Below are positions 15,901 through 24,133 of a stretch of DNA of 49,018 nt, in pieces. Position 1 is the stretch's first letter. Every line of letters begins with the position of its first letter. The notes beneath the pieces were generated by a model. That model had not been told where the DNA came from and searched no databases. It was given only the letters and a program-made list of their open reading frames with translations. The position numbers were made by a program, and so were the translations under genes. Origin of the DNA: SIG452 sp045656345 (lineage in GTDB: Bacteria; Bacillota; Clostridia; UMGS1840); the NCBI GenBank assembly GCA_045656345.1, contig JAZOQZ010000107.1:1-49018 (forward strand), read 5' to 3'.

Positions 15901-16611
15901 CTAAATCGTTAAAATGGCTTCTTTTAAGTTCACGTTTCCTGTGTAGATGGCTTTGCCCACAATGGCGCCGTCCACGCCGATTTCTTTTAAATGAACCAGG
16001 TCCTCAAAGGAACTTACGCCACCTGATGCAATCACGTTGATGGAAACGTGATTTTTCATTTGTTCCATTGCTTTTAAGTTGGGGCCTGATAACATTCCGT
16101 CGGTGGCAATGTCGGTGTAGATAATGGTGTCGGCACCCATTGCTTCTGCTTTTTTTGCAAGTTCCAACGCACTGATTTTGCTGGTGTCAATCCAGCCGTC
16201 GATGGCAGCGTAGCCATCTTTTGCATCAATGCCTACCGCCACGTGATTGGGGAATGCCAGAGCGGTTTTTTCAATTTCTTTGGGAGCGGTGACTGCTGAA
16301 GTGCCGAAAATCACACGGCTGATACCATTTTCCAAGTATTCTTTTGCGGTTTCAAAACTTCTGATACCGCCACCGATTTCAATAAACAATCCTGTTTCTC
16401 TGGCGATTTCCAAAATAATGTCTTTGCAGTAAGGCTCTTTGTAACGGGCGCCGTCTAAGTCTACCAGATGCAGATATTTTGTGCCTTCTTCCTGCCATTT
16501 TTTTGCAGCATCCAGCGGCTTTTCAAAATATACGGTGGTGTCTTCATAAACGCCTTTGCAAAGACGGACACATTTATTGTCTTTGATATCAATTGCGGGA
16601 TAAATAATCAT
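15901..16611 (-). CDS. hisA: Phosphoribosylformimino-5-aminoimidazole carboxamide ribotide isomerase
   Basis: HisA performs the Amadori-type isomerisation in histidine biosynthesis. The 236-residue (beta/alpha)8 barrel has the catalytic aspartate in YPAIDIKDNKCVRL near the N-terminus, GGGIRS phosphate binding at about residue 80, the second aspartate in TDIATDGM, and the ASGGVSS phosphate loop. Its ATG overlaps the stop of the upstream pseudouridine synthase gene as ATGA, so translation is coupled. No other his gene is present, so the pathway is either dispersed or encoded elsewhere. A bifunctional PriA role cannot be excluded from sequence alone. Confidence 0.92.
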   Translation of the reverse strand: MIIYPAIDIKDNKCVRLCKGVYEDTTVYFEKPLDAAKKWQEEGTKYLHLVDLDGARYKEPYCKDIILEIARETGLFIEIGGGIRSFETAKEYLENGISRVIFGTSAVTAPKEIEKTALAFPNHVAVGIDAKDGYAAIDGWIDTSKISALELAKKAEAMGADTIIYTDIATDGMLSGPNLKAMEQMKNHVSINVIASGGVSSFEDLVHLKEIGVDGAIVGKAIYTGNVNLKEAILTI

Positions 16612-17501
16612 AGTAAAAAGTCCTCGTTTTCTATGGATGATAAAATTGTTTCAAAATCTGATGGGGAAGAGAGCCACATAGCCTCTCCCGTAACGGGATG
16701 GGAAAATTCTGCCCGATGGGAATGAAGGAACAGCCTTTTTGCAGGAATTCCTCCATACATCGTGTCTCCCGCGATGGGATGACCGATTTGGGAAAGATGA
16801 ACCCGAATCTGATGGGTTCTTCCTGTGAAAAGTTCCAATTCCAACAGAGAAAAATTTCCGTTACTCATCAGCACACGGTAGCAGGTGTGAGCAGGTTTTC
16901 CGTCCTCACGGCATACTCTTTTCAGGGAGGTTTCCGATTCTCTTGCGATGGGGAAGGTGATATTTCCAGATGGTTGCCGGGGAATTCCCGAAACCAAGGC
17001 AAGATAAATTTTTCGGAAGGTGCCGTTTTGTTTTTGTTGTGACAGAATGTGATGGGAAAGTCCGTGCTTTGCAATCACCAAAACGCCGCTGGTGGTTTTA
17101 TCCAGTCTGCTGACGGGGCGAAAGGGCATAGGGCAACCGTTATTCACATAATACTGTGTCACAAAATTGCCCAGGGTTCCGTTTGCGGTTCCCAAAGCAG
17201 GATGGGTAGCAATTCCGTACGGTTTTTCCACTGCCAACAGGTCGCAGTCTTCGTAGAGAATGGTGAAATCACCCTGTTCTCCCTGGCAGGAAAGTTCTGT
17301 TTCTCTCGGAAACAGAAGGGTTACTTCATCCCCTGCCATCACAGGATGTCGGGTGGTGACAGGTTTCCCGTTTACCAGAAGACAACCAATGTATTTCAGT
17401 TTGGTAATAATCCGATGGGAAATGCCTTGTCCTTTTAAGAAATAATCCAGTCGTTCATGATTGGATTTTGCCAAAAAGCAGAGCTTTTCTCTTAGTTCCA
17501 T
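16608..17501 (-). CDS. RluA-family RNA pseudouridine synthase
   Basis: The 297-residue protein has an N-terminal S4-like RNA-binding region (RLDYFLKGQGISHRIITKLK...) and an RluA/RluD catalytic domain. The catalytic aspartate is in SRLDKTTSGVLVIAK; most relatives have His where this has Ser before RLD. Other conserved parts are AVEKPYGIATHP, the RKIYLALV stretch and LFTGRTHQIRVHL. The target is probably 23S rRNA or tRNA uridines, but the exact site cannot be assigned. The start overlaps the DUF4330 gene by 10 bp and the stop overlaps hisA by 4 bp. Confidence 0.92.
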   Translation of the reverse strand: MELREKLCFLAKSNHERLDYFLKGQGISHRIITKLKYIGCLLVNGKPVTTRHPVMAGDEVTLLFPRETELSCQGEQGDFTILYEDCDLLAVEKPYGIATHPALGTANGTLGNFVTQYYVNNGCPMPFRPVSRLDKTTSGVLVIAKHGLSHHILSQQKQNGTFRKIYLALVSGIPRQPSGNITFPIARESETSLKRVCREDGKPAHTCYRVLMSNGNFSLLELELFTGRTHQIRVHLSQIGHPIAGDTMYGGIPAKRLFLHSHRAEFSHPVTGEAMWLSSPSDFETILSSIENEDFLL

Positions 17502-17971
17502 TGCAGATTCTGCACTTTAGACTGACAGTTTGCCAATAAGGTTGCTGCACGGAATTGCACGCCTTCCACCAGTTTTACTTTGCCCACCATCAGATTGCCT
17601 GTTTCGTGACGGACTGCAGTTGTTTTAACTGTGATAATCACATCATAACGGTTTTCTAAAGGAGCTTCAATTGCTTTTCCGTCTAAAGTGTTCATCGGGT
17701 CTGTTGCAGCAACAGATTCAATGTTTTCAATGGTGCCGATGATCTGATTGGTGTCGAAATGATACACGTTGTCTCCTTTGTGGAAGGCATTCACGGTGAC
17801 ATCACGCACCGATTCGATTTTTAATTCGTAGGTTGCGTCTACAGTGTTGGTGACAGTTTCTTCATTGGATGAAAATTTCATACCAATGGCAAATATCAGC
17901 ACAAAAACCAACAAGATAACCAGTAAATCAAACAGGTTGATTTTACCAAACAGTTTTCCGTTTTTGATCAT
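17492..17971 (-). CDS. DUF4330-family membrane-anchored protein (second copy)
   Basis: The 159-residue protein has one N-terminal membrane segment (residues about 14-31) behind GKLFGKINLFDLLV, a stretch typical of DUF4330. An extracytoplasmic beta-rich part follows with a KGDNVYHFDTN segment and a C-terminal GNLMVGKVKLVEG. Function is unknown. It lies 18 bp after another protein of the same size and plan, with the envelope-polymer genes upstream, so a role in export or assembly of a cell-wall polymer is a fair guess. The 3' end overlaps the pseudouridine synthase gene. Confidence 0.85.
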   Translation of the reverse strand: MIKNGKLFGKINLFDLLVILLVFVLIFAIGMKFSSNEETVTNTVDATYELKIESVRDVTVNAFHKGDNVYHFDTNQIIGTIENIESVAATDPMNTLDGKAIEAPLENRYDVIITVKTTAVRHETGNLMVGKVKLVEGVQFRAATLLANCQSKVQNLQWN

Positions 17972-17989
17972 AACAGTGTACCTCCTGAT

Positions 17990-18469
17990 TTATTCTGCAA
18001 TCTGAATATCAGTAACCGTGCAGGTTACCAGATAATCTTCGTTGATTAAGGGGATTGTGTAGCCGATTTTCAATTCGGTGTCTCCTGCCATAATGGTTGT
18101 GTCAGACACATCTGCCTGAAATTCCGACACGATATCTATGGTGTAGTGGCCTTCTACCGGTGCCTGGATAAATTTTTCGTTTTCGTAATCCGCAATCACT
18201 TTAGTAGCAGGGCGGGGTTCAGAAAGGGACTTGATTGTTCCTAACGGTGCGTTTTTTACGTTATCGGAAATGGGGTCGCCAACTGTTATTTTGTTTAAAA
18301 TCCGTTCTTCCGCATCCTGAGCTTCAAAGGTCACTGTTACGGTTTTCTGATTGTTTCTGGTCACTGCGGGATTGATTTTGGAAATACCATAATAGGCAAC
18401 CACCCCGATGATCAGCAATATAATTAGTTCAATCACATATTTCATCACATTATTCTTTTTCTTGCTCAT
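17990..18469 (-). CDS. DUF4330-like membrane-anchored protein (first copy)
   Basis: This 159-residue product has a short basic N-terminus, one membrane segment (about residues 10-29) and an external domain. It is organised like the following gene, including a conserved GDPISDN/GDNVYHF-type strand, a P(V/L)EGHYTIDI/NRYDVIITV strand and a G(D/N)xx(L/V)KIG/VGKVK strand. The two are probably diverged paralogues acting together. Its ATG overlaps the glycosyltransferase stop as ATGA. No enzymatic motif is seen. Confidence 0.75.
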   Translation of the reverse strand: MSKKKNNVMKYVIELIILLIIGVVAYYGISKINPAVTRNNQKTVTVTFEAQDAEERILNKITVGDPISDNVKNAPLGTIKSLSEPRPATKVIADYENEKFIQAPVEGHYTIDIVSEFQADVSDTTIMAGDTELKIGYTIPLINEDYLVTCTVTDIQIAE

Positions 18470-19578
18470 TTTATCAAATCCTCATATACTTTCTCTGTAT
18501 TTTTTGCCATCAGTTCCACGGTGAAACCCTTTTGGTAGGTTTCTTTCGCTCCTTTTGCGTATTCGGAAATGAGGGCAGGAGTTTCTTTTAATTGTTGGAT
18601 TGCATCTGCTAATGCGTGAGTATCGTTGGTGGGATACAGGATGCCGTTTATGCCTGTTTGCACCAACTCGGGATTTCCGCCGTAATCAGTAGCGATGCAG
18701 GGAATTCCGATGGAAAAGGCCTCTAAGATAGCCAAACTGCACGCTTCGGTGCCGTAGGAGCAGTTTAGGAGAACGTCTGTGGCATATAACAAGCGGGAAA
18801 CATCGGATAGGAATCCAGTGAAAATGATGGTGTCCTCCAATCCTTGCTCCTTCACCATTTGCTTTAAGCTTTCTTCTTCAGGGCCTGTTCCTGCAATCAG
18901 GAATTTTAAGTTGCTGCGGTCCTGTAGTTTCGAAACTGCTTCCACCAGATATTTGTGTCCTTTCACGGGATTGAGTCTTGCACTGATGGAAAACACCAAG
19001 TCCTCTTTGGAAAGGGAAAAACTTTGTTTTGCACGTGTTCTTTGTTCCGAGGTAGGTGCGGGGATTGCCTGCACACCGTTATACACCACGCTGATTTTTT
19101 TGGAAGGCACTCCTGTGTCGGTTTGGTTTTTCTTTGCTGCTTCGCACACTGCGATGCTTTGGTCGCAGGTCAGCGCCGTAATCACACGGTTTACCAGCTT
19201 TCCGATGGGCTTTGTGAAGAATCCTGTGGGTTCAAACACGCTGTGACGTGTATACACAATCTTTTTCACACGGCTGCCCCATTTTGCCGCTGCCACTCTG
19301 GCAGACATGGTGCCGTGGGCGTGGACAATGTCGGGGCGTTCCTGCCTGAAAATACGGTATAAGTTTTTCACGCCGTCTTTTTGATAGCTGACGTCAGCAA
19401 TGCCGTCACATTCTATGGTGGTGAGTCCTGCTTCTTCGTATAAGGGTTTTAGCTTGGACCCTGTGGGAACCACTGCCTTTACTTGAAAACGGTCTTTATT
19501 ACGGTAACGGAAGTATTCCAAAATCCATTTTCCCGCACCGCCGATATTAGTATCGGAAATCACCATTAACACATTCAT
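18466..19578 (-). CDS. GT4-family glycosyltransferase
   Basis: The 370-residue GT-B enzyme begins with VISDTNIGGAGKWILEY, typical of the acceptor domain, and has VHAHGTMSARVAA and YTRHSVFEP near residues 90-115. The nucleotide-sugar domain has ISARLNPVKGHKYLVEA and the EX7E motif in EACSLAILEAF. It probably adds a sugar to a lipid-linked cell-surface glycan. Its ATG lies 4 bp inside the end of the polymerase gene upstream, and its stop overlaps the DUF4330 gene. The sugar and acceptor are unknown. Confidence 0.92.
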   Translation of the reverse strand: MNVLMVISDTNIGGAGKWILEYFRYRNKDRFQVKAVVPTGSKLKPLYEEAGLTTIECDGIADVSYQKDGVKNLYRIFRQERPDIVHAHGTMSARVAAAKWGSRVKKIVYTRHSVFEPTGFFTKPIGKLVNRVITALTCDQSIAVCEAAKKNQTDTGVPSKKISVVYNGVQAIPAPTSEQRTRAKQSFSLSKEDLVFSISARLNPVKGHKYLVEAVSKLQDRSNLKFLIAGTGPEEESLKQMVKEQGLEDTIIFTGFLSDVSRLLYATDVLLNCSYGTEACSLAILEAFSIGIPCIATDYGGNPELVQTGINGILYPTNDTHALADAIQQLKETPALISEYAKGAKETYQKGFTVELMAKNTEKVYEDLIK

Positions 19579-21074
19579 TCGGCTTCCTCCTCTCCCACGG
19601 CAAACAAGGATGCCGCTAAGCTTAAGAAAGCGAAGAAGAACATATAAATTCGGTAGTTATAGAAGGTGTTATCAAAGAAACTCTGAATTAAGAAGGCAGA
19701 AAATCCGCTGATTAACGCCACGGATAATATCTGGAGTTCCTTGGATTTGGGGCGTTTATACACCATAAAGAGCTGTTTTAAGGTGTAAAATGCCAACAGG
19801 ATAAACACCAAAAATCCGAAAATCCCTGTTTCAGACATCTGATGGAAATACAAGCTGTGAGAATGGGGTGCCATAATGGCGTTATAAGCGTAGGGAGCGT
19901 AGGCAAGTTCGTAGGAATAATTGCCCAACCCAACTCCTGTGGGCCACACTTTTTTCAGCATGTCCACGGTGCCTCTCCAAATATACACACGATAGGCAGT
20001 GGAGTTATCTTTCAGATTTCCGATGCTCATAAAGCGGTTTAAAATGCTTTGCGGAATTACTAAGAGCGAGAAAGGCGCTGCCAACACAACCGGAACAAGT
20101 GCCTTTCTGTAAAGCAGGATGAAAAAGAGTCCCATCCCTGCAATCAATCCCAACCAACAACCGCGGGAGTAGGTGAGCACAAGGCAGCCAAGGGCTGCAA
20201 TGGTGCAGATTCCGTACACAAATTTATGCAGTTTTTCTTTCGCAATAATGCACATCGCCAGTGCCAGCGGAATTAAAAACAGCAGATATTCTCCAAACAC
20301 GTTGGGATTCTGGAAGGTGGAGTAAATACGTCCGGAAATATCGGTAAACAGTTTGGTATCCGTCCAGGTGGTGGTTTCGTAGCTTCCTGTGATATACTGC
20401 AGGTAGCCGTATGCACACACCACGATACCTGATAAGGTGAAATAGGAGACACTCATAATGAGTCTTCTGGTGGTAGAAACAAAATAGCGCACCACATAGT
20501 ACAGACCCACAAACACAAAATATACCAGAAAAATCTGGAGTTTATCGGGAGACTGAGAGATCAGGAGCCCGTAAATCAGACCAATCAGATAGAAACCAAT
20601 CAGAAGGTCGGTGACAATGGGTTTGATTTGTTTTAAATTGTTTTGGAAATCGGATTCCAAAAAAGCAAAGCCCAGTGCCAGCAGACAAAGGGCAACAACC
20701 GCCATTGTGGGAAGAATTCCTGCTAAAAAGAGCACTGCCAGGAAAATCAGGAAAGAGAAACTGTAGCCGGAAGAATCCACACGGAACCATTTTAAAATTT
20801 TGCTGGTACCTGCAATTTCACTCACCGTGGTGCCACAACATAGTTTTTTGAATATGCGATAAGTAAAACTTCCTGTAATCAAATGGCTGATCCAACCAAA
20901 AAACTGTGCAATTTTTCCCATCAGTTTTGCGGTTTTGGATTCCTGGAATGCTTTTGTGGGAAGATCGTTCATAAACAGTTTATACACAAAAGTTTTCCGG
21001 AAAGGGATTAAAAAGAACAGATAAATCTTTTGGAAGATTTGAAAGATTTTACTGCTTTTAAAACATTTTATCAC
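19575..21074 (-). CDS. O-antigen ligase/polymerase-like membrane protein (Wzy_C family)
   Basis: The 499-residue protein has about twelve membrane segments after a cytoplasmic N-terminus of some 100 residues. The Wzy_C signature is clear: STFQNPNVFGEYLLFLIP (about residue 264), TYSRGCWLGLIAG, and APHSHSLYFHQMSETGIFGF with its conserved histidines. Such proteins polymerise or transfer lipid-linked glycans outside the membrane. Together with the flippase upstream and the glycosyltransferase downstream this forms a small polymer assembly module. Both ends overlap the neighbouring genes by ATGA. Confidence 0.88.
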   Translation of the reverse strand: MIKCFKSSKIFQIFQKIYLFFLIPFRKTFVYKLFMNDLPTKAFQESKTAKLMGKIAQFFGWISHLITGSFTYRIFKKLCCGTTVSEIAGTSKILKWFRVDSSGYSFSFLIFLAVLFLAGILPTMAVVALCLLALGFAFLESDFQNNLKQIKPIVTDLLIGFYLIGLIYGLLISQSPDKLQIFLVYFVFVGLYYVVRYFVSTTRRLIMSVSYFTLSGIVVCAYGYLQYITGSYETTTWTDTKLFTDISGRIYSTFQNPNVFGEYLLFLIPLALAMCIIAKEKLHKFVYGICTIAALGCLVLTYSRGCWLGLIAGMGLFFILLYRKALVPVVLAAPFSLLVIPQSILNRFMSIGNLKDNSTAYRVYIWRGTVDMLKKVWPTGVGLGNYSYELAYAPYAYNAIMAPHSHSLYFHQMSETGIFGFLVFILLAFYTLKQLFMVYKRPKSKELQILSVALISGFSAFLIQSFFDNTFYNYRIYMFFFAFLSLAASLFAVGEEEAE

Positions 21075-22585
21075 CGTTTAATCACTCCTTTCAGTTTGGT
21101 TCGTATTTCTTTTTGGGTGGCCAGAAGTCCGCCACCATACACCAAAACACCTGCCAATGCGGCAATGCCGACCGTCACAATATGGCCGATTAAGTTTTCT
21201 TTTAAGGGAATGAACTGGTAAGTCAGGGTGCATACAGGGAACATAATCACGCCAAGTAATGCATAACCAATCACAGAGAACAGCTCTTTTTTACCCAAAA
21301 AGCCAAGCTGTTTGTTCAGAAGAATCAAAAGCACTGTGGACATAAACACAGCAGTCAGACTGTTAGCCAGGGCAAGTCCGAAGGAACCCATCACATTTTT
21401 TAACACCAAGGACAAGACGATGTTAAATACAATCGCAACCCCTGCGGTTATGGAAGGAACCAGCATTTTTTTACGGGCATAATATGCTTTGTTCAATAAA
21501 TCCAGCAATCCATAGAAGGGAATTCCCAAAGAGTAGTAGAAGAAAGCTCCTGCCGTCAGGTATAAATCGTGATCGGTAAATTCGCCCCGTTTGTACACAA
21601 TTTCAATAATGGGGGTTTTCAATGCTAACATCAGCACCATGATGGGAACAAGTACTGCCACAATCAGCATAAAGGAAGTTCGCAGCGTGTTGTTGTAAGA
21701 TTCCATATCATCTTGCACCGACTGTTTGGAAAGGCGAGGGAAGATGTAGTTGGTTAAGCTTACCGTAAATACGCTGGAAACAATCAGGTAAAGTTTGTTT
21801 GCCCAGTTCAAGGTGGAAACTCCGTCGGGAATTCCCGAAGCAAAGGCGTTGTTGATGAGGACGGAAATGGGTTGAATCCAGGTGCCCACCATAACGGGGA
21901 TGGCTAATTTCACCACCGTTTTCAGCCCTTCGTGACGAAGCACAGGTTGATAGCGGAACCCCTTTTTTATCGCCACGGGAATCTGGATTGCAAATTGAAG
22001 TCCCCAGCCTACCAGTAACGACACGGCCAATCCGTTGATGCCGAATTGATCGTTTAAAACAAACAGGTATAAAATCACAATGCCGTTGGAGACTAAACTC
22101 ATAGCGGCAGGGACTCTGAATTCTCCTTTGGATTGGAGCAATCCCACCAGAGAAAAAGCCAGAGAGGCAAACACGATGATGGGAAGCAGAATCACCGAAA
22201 GGTTCACGGCAATACTGCGGGCTCCATCTGCTAAATCTCCTGCCAATGCAGATACCACATCAGAGGAGAAGAGTACCAGAAGACCTGTTAAGATAACCGA
22301 ACCAATCAGGATTGCGTTTAAAAAGGCGGAGGCAAAACGGTCGCTTTCTCTGGCGCCGTCTTTTTCCAGATAAGTGTTATACACAGGGATGAACGCAGAA
22401 CTTACTGCCGAAGCAAACACAATATCAAATAAATTTAAGGGAAGTGCAGAAGCCACGTAAAAGGCATCGGCAGCATCCGAGGAACCGTACAGACTTGCAA
22501 TGAGCATTTCTCTTCCCTGACCCATCAGTTTGGAGAGCAAAATCATCACAAACATAAAGCCCACGGTTTTTATGGATTTTTTCAT
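21071..22585 (-). CDS. murJ: MurJ-family lipid flippase
   Basis: The product has about fourteen membrane segments in 504 residues and carries the MurJ/MviN signature near the N-terminus (ASLYGSSDAADAFYVA, then ASAVSSAFIPVYNTYLE). MurJ flips lipid II; close relatives flip other undecaprenyl-linked glycans. Because the gene heads a cluster with a Wzy-like polymerase and a glycosyltransferase, it may serve a secondary wall polymer instead of, or besides, peptidoglycan. The ATG at 22585 is chosen over a GTG at 22600, since AAGGT lies just before it. The next gene starts within its stop codon. Confidence 0.88.
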   Translation of the reverse strand: MKKSIKTVGFMFVMILLSKLMGQGREMLIASLYGSSDAADAFYVASALPLNLFDIVFASAVSSAFIPVYNTYLEKDGARESDRFASAFLNAILIGSVILTGLLVLFSSDVVSALAGDLADGARSIAVNLSVILLPIIVFASLAFSLVGLLQSKGEFRVPAAMSLVSNGIVILYLFVLNDQFGINGLAVSLLVGWGLQFAIQIPVAIKKGFRYQPVLRHEGLKTVVKLAIPVMVGTWIQPISVLINNAFASGIPDGVSTLNWANKLYLIVSSVFTVSLTNYIFPRLSKQSVQDDMESYNNTLRTSFMLIVAVLVPIMVLMLALKTPIIEIVYKRGEFTDHDLYLTAGAFFYYSLGIPFYGLLDLLNKAYYARKKMLVPSITAGVAIVFNIVLSLVLKNVMGSFGLALANSLTAVFMSTVLLILLNKQLGFLGKKELFSVIGYALLGVIMFPVCTLTYQFIPLKENLIGHIVTVGIAALAGVLVYGGGLLATQKEIRTKLKGVIKR

Positions 22586-22636
22586 AAGAAATACCTTCAC
22601 TTTGAGTTTATATATTTACATAATTATCTACTATAT

Positions 22637-22665
22637 AATTTACCATATTATACAGGAAATGTCAA
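22637..22665 (-). promoter_or_regulatory. Sigma-A promoter of the murJ-led gene run
   Basis: TTGACA (plus 22660-22665), 17 bp, TAAATT (plus 22637-22642) on the minus strand. A TATAAT further upstream is only 7 bp from this -35 box and lacks one of its own. The 317 bp between murJ and fba hold only this promoter, the fba promoter and a small CCGAA/TTCGG hairpin at 22671-22689. Confidence 0.6.
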
Positions 22666-22807
22666 TCATTCCGAAGGGATTTTATTCGGTTTCTTACTCC
22701 GTTTTTTTCCTCTTTTTGTAAAATATCACGAAAAACAGAAAAAATTATCCTAAAATTCGTGCCAAACGGAGAAAATGAAAAAAACGCTAAATTTTTTTAA
22801 AAAATGT

Positions 22808-22836
22808 TTGCTTTTTTTTTCACAATGTTGTATAAT
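22808..22836 (+). promoter_or_regulatory. Sigma-A promoter of fba
   Basis: TTGCTT (22808-22813) and TATAAT (22831-22836) are exactly 17 bp apart, behind an A/T-rich upstream stretch that may act as an UP element. A leader of about 60 nt with a CGAT...ATCG closing pair leads to a GAGGAGG site. Confidence 0.82.
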
Positions 22837-22902
22837 GGCTACGATGGATAATTTTGTATTAAAATTTTATCATATATACGAAAATCGAGGAGGATTTTTA
22901 CT

Positions 22903-23766
22903 ATGTTAGTATCCGCAAGCGAAATGCTCAAAAAAGCAAAAGAAGGCAAATATGCAGTTGGTCAGTTCAACATCAACAACTTAGAATGGACCAAAGCAAT
23001 TCTTCTGACTGCACAGGAATGCAACTCTCCCGTTATCCTGGGCGTGTCTGAAGGTGCAGCAAAATATATGACCGGCTTTAAAACCGTTACCGCTATGGTA
23101 AAAGCTATGGTGGAAGATTTGGGAATCACCGTTCCTGTTGCTCTGCACTTAGACCACGGTTCTTACGATGGTGCTATCAAATGTATCGAAGCAGGTTTCT
23201 CTTCCGTAATGTTCGACGGTTCTCACTATGATATCGACGAAAATATTACCAAAACCAAAGAAATCATCGCTATGGCAAATGCAAAAGGCATTTCCGTGGA
23301 AGCAGAAGTTGGTTCCATCGGCGGTGAAGAAGACGGCGTTGTTGGTGCAGGCGAAGGGGCTGATCCCGATGAATGCAAAATGATTGCAGACTTAGGCGTA
23401 GACATGCTGGCTGCAGGTATCGGTAACATTCATGGTAAATATCCCGCAAACTGGGCAGGTTTAAACTTTGAAGCTTTAGATGCAATCCAGCAGAAAACCG
23501 GCACTATGCCCTTAGTTCTGCACGGTGGTACCGGTATCCCCGCTGAAATGATTCAGAAAGCAATCTCTCTGGGCGTTTCCAAAATCAACGTTAACACCGA
23601 ATGTCAGTTAAGCTTTGCAGAAGCTACCAGAAAATACGTAGAAGCAGGCAAAGACTTAGAAGGCAAAGGCTTCGACCCCAGAAAATTACTGGCTCCCGGT
23701 TTTGAAGCAATCAAAGCTACCGTAAAAGAAAAAATGGAACTGTTCGGTTCTGTGAACAAAGCGTAA
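22903..23766 (+). CDS. fba: Class II fructose-bisphosphate aldolase
   Basis: This zinc enzyme splits fructose 1,6-bisphosphate into glyceraldehyde 3-phosphate and dihydroxyacetone phosphate in glycolysis. The 287-residue sequence has the Zn-binding HLDHGSYDGA segment, the VEAEVGSIGG signature, the histidine ligands in GIGNIHGKY and LHGGTGIPAE, and the phosphate loop KINVNTE. A strong promoter, GAGGAGG site and highly biased codons indicate heavy expression. It is monocistronic, ending at a hairpin. Confidence 0.97.
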   Translation: MLVSASEMLKKAKEGKYAVGQFNINNLEWTKAILLTAQECNSPVILGVSEGAAKYMTGFKTVTAMVKAMVEDLGITVPVALHLDHGSYDGAIKCIEAGFSSVMFDGSHYDIDENITKTKEIIAMANAKGISVEAEVGSIGGEEDGVVGAGEGADPDECKMIADLGVDMLAAGIGNIHGKYPANWAGLNFEALDAIQQKTGTMPLVLHGGTGIPAEMIQKAISLGVSKINVNTECQLSFAEATRKYVEAGKDLEGKGFDPRKLLAPGFEAIKATVKEKMELFGSVNKA

Positions 23767-23788
23767 TTTTTGACAATATCATAAGCGA

Positions 23789-23817
23789 AAAGGCATCGGT
23801 TTATCCGATGCCTTTCT
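23789..23817 (+). terminator. Terminator after fba
   Basis: The stem AAAGGCATCGG pairs with CCGATGCCTTT around TTTAT. The T-tract (TTTCTT) is weak, so some readthrough into the ACT-domain gene is possible. Confidence 0.75.
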
Positions 23818-23843
23818 TGCAAAACGGAAAGGAAGACATACTT

Positions 23844-24116
23844 ATGGAAAAAGCAGTATTAACCGTTATCGGCAAAGACAGAACCGGGATTATCCACGGC
23901 GTTTCCGGCGTTTTACTCGACGCAGATATCAACATTATGGATATTTCCCAGACCATTATGCAGGATGTGTTCACCATGGTGATGCTGGTGGATATCGCAA
24001 ATTCCAAAATTGAGTTCACTGTGTTAAAAGAAGCTCTTCGCGAGGAAGGAAAGCGTTTGGGTGTTGAAATTACCATTTGTCACGAGCAGATTTTTAATTC
24101 CATGCACAGAATCTGA
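23844..24116 (+). CDS. ACT-domain regulatory protein (UPF0237)
   Basis: The 90-residue protein is a tandem-type ACT module (AVLTVIGKDRTGIIHGVSGVL), as in GcvR-like proteins, that probably binds an amino acid or other small ligand. The ATG at 23844 follows AAAGGAAG; an upstream in-frame ATG at 23808 lies within the fba terminator and is rejected. In many Firmicutes this gene is paired with a UPF0210 gene, as here, 17 bp downstream. The function of the pair is not known. Confidence 0.92.
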   Translation: MEKAVLTVIGKDRTGIIHGVSGVLLDADINIMDISQTIMQDVFTMVMLVDIANSKIEFTVLKEALREEGKRLGVEITICHEQIFNSMHRI

Positions 24117-24133
24117 GAAAGGACTGCCCGACA

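Noticed and set aside
22654..22665. TTGACA with TATAAT upstream of murJ as one promoter
   Set aside because: The boxes are only 7 bp apart; the same TTGACA pairs at 17 bp with TAAATT instead.
22837..22902. Riboswitch before fba
   Set aside because: The 5' UTR is about 60 nt of A/T-rich sequence with one weak closing pair and shows no known riboswitch core.
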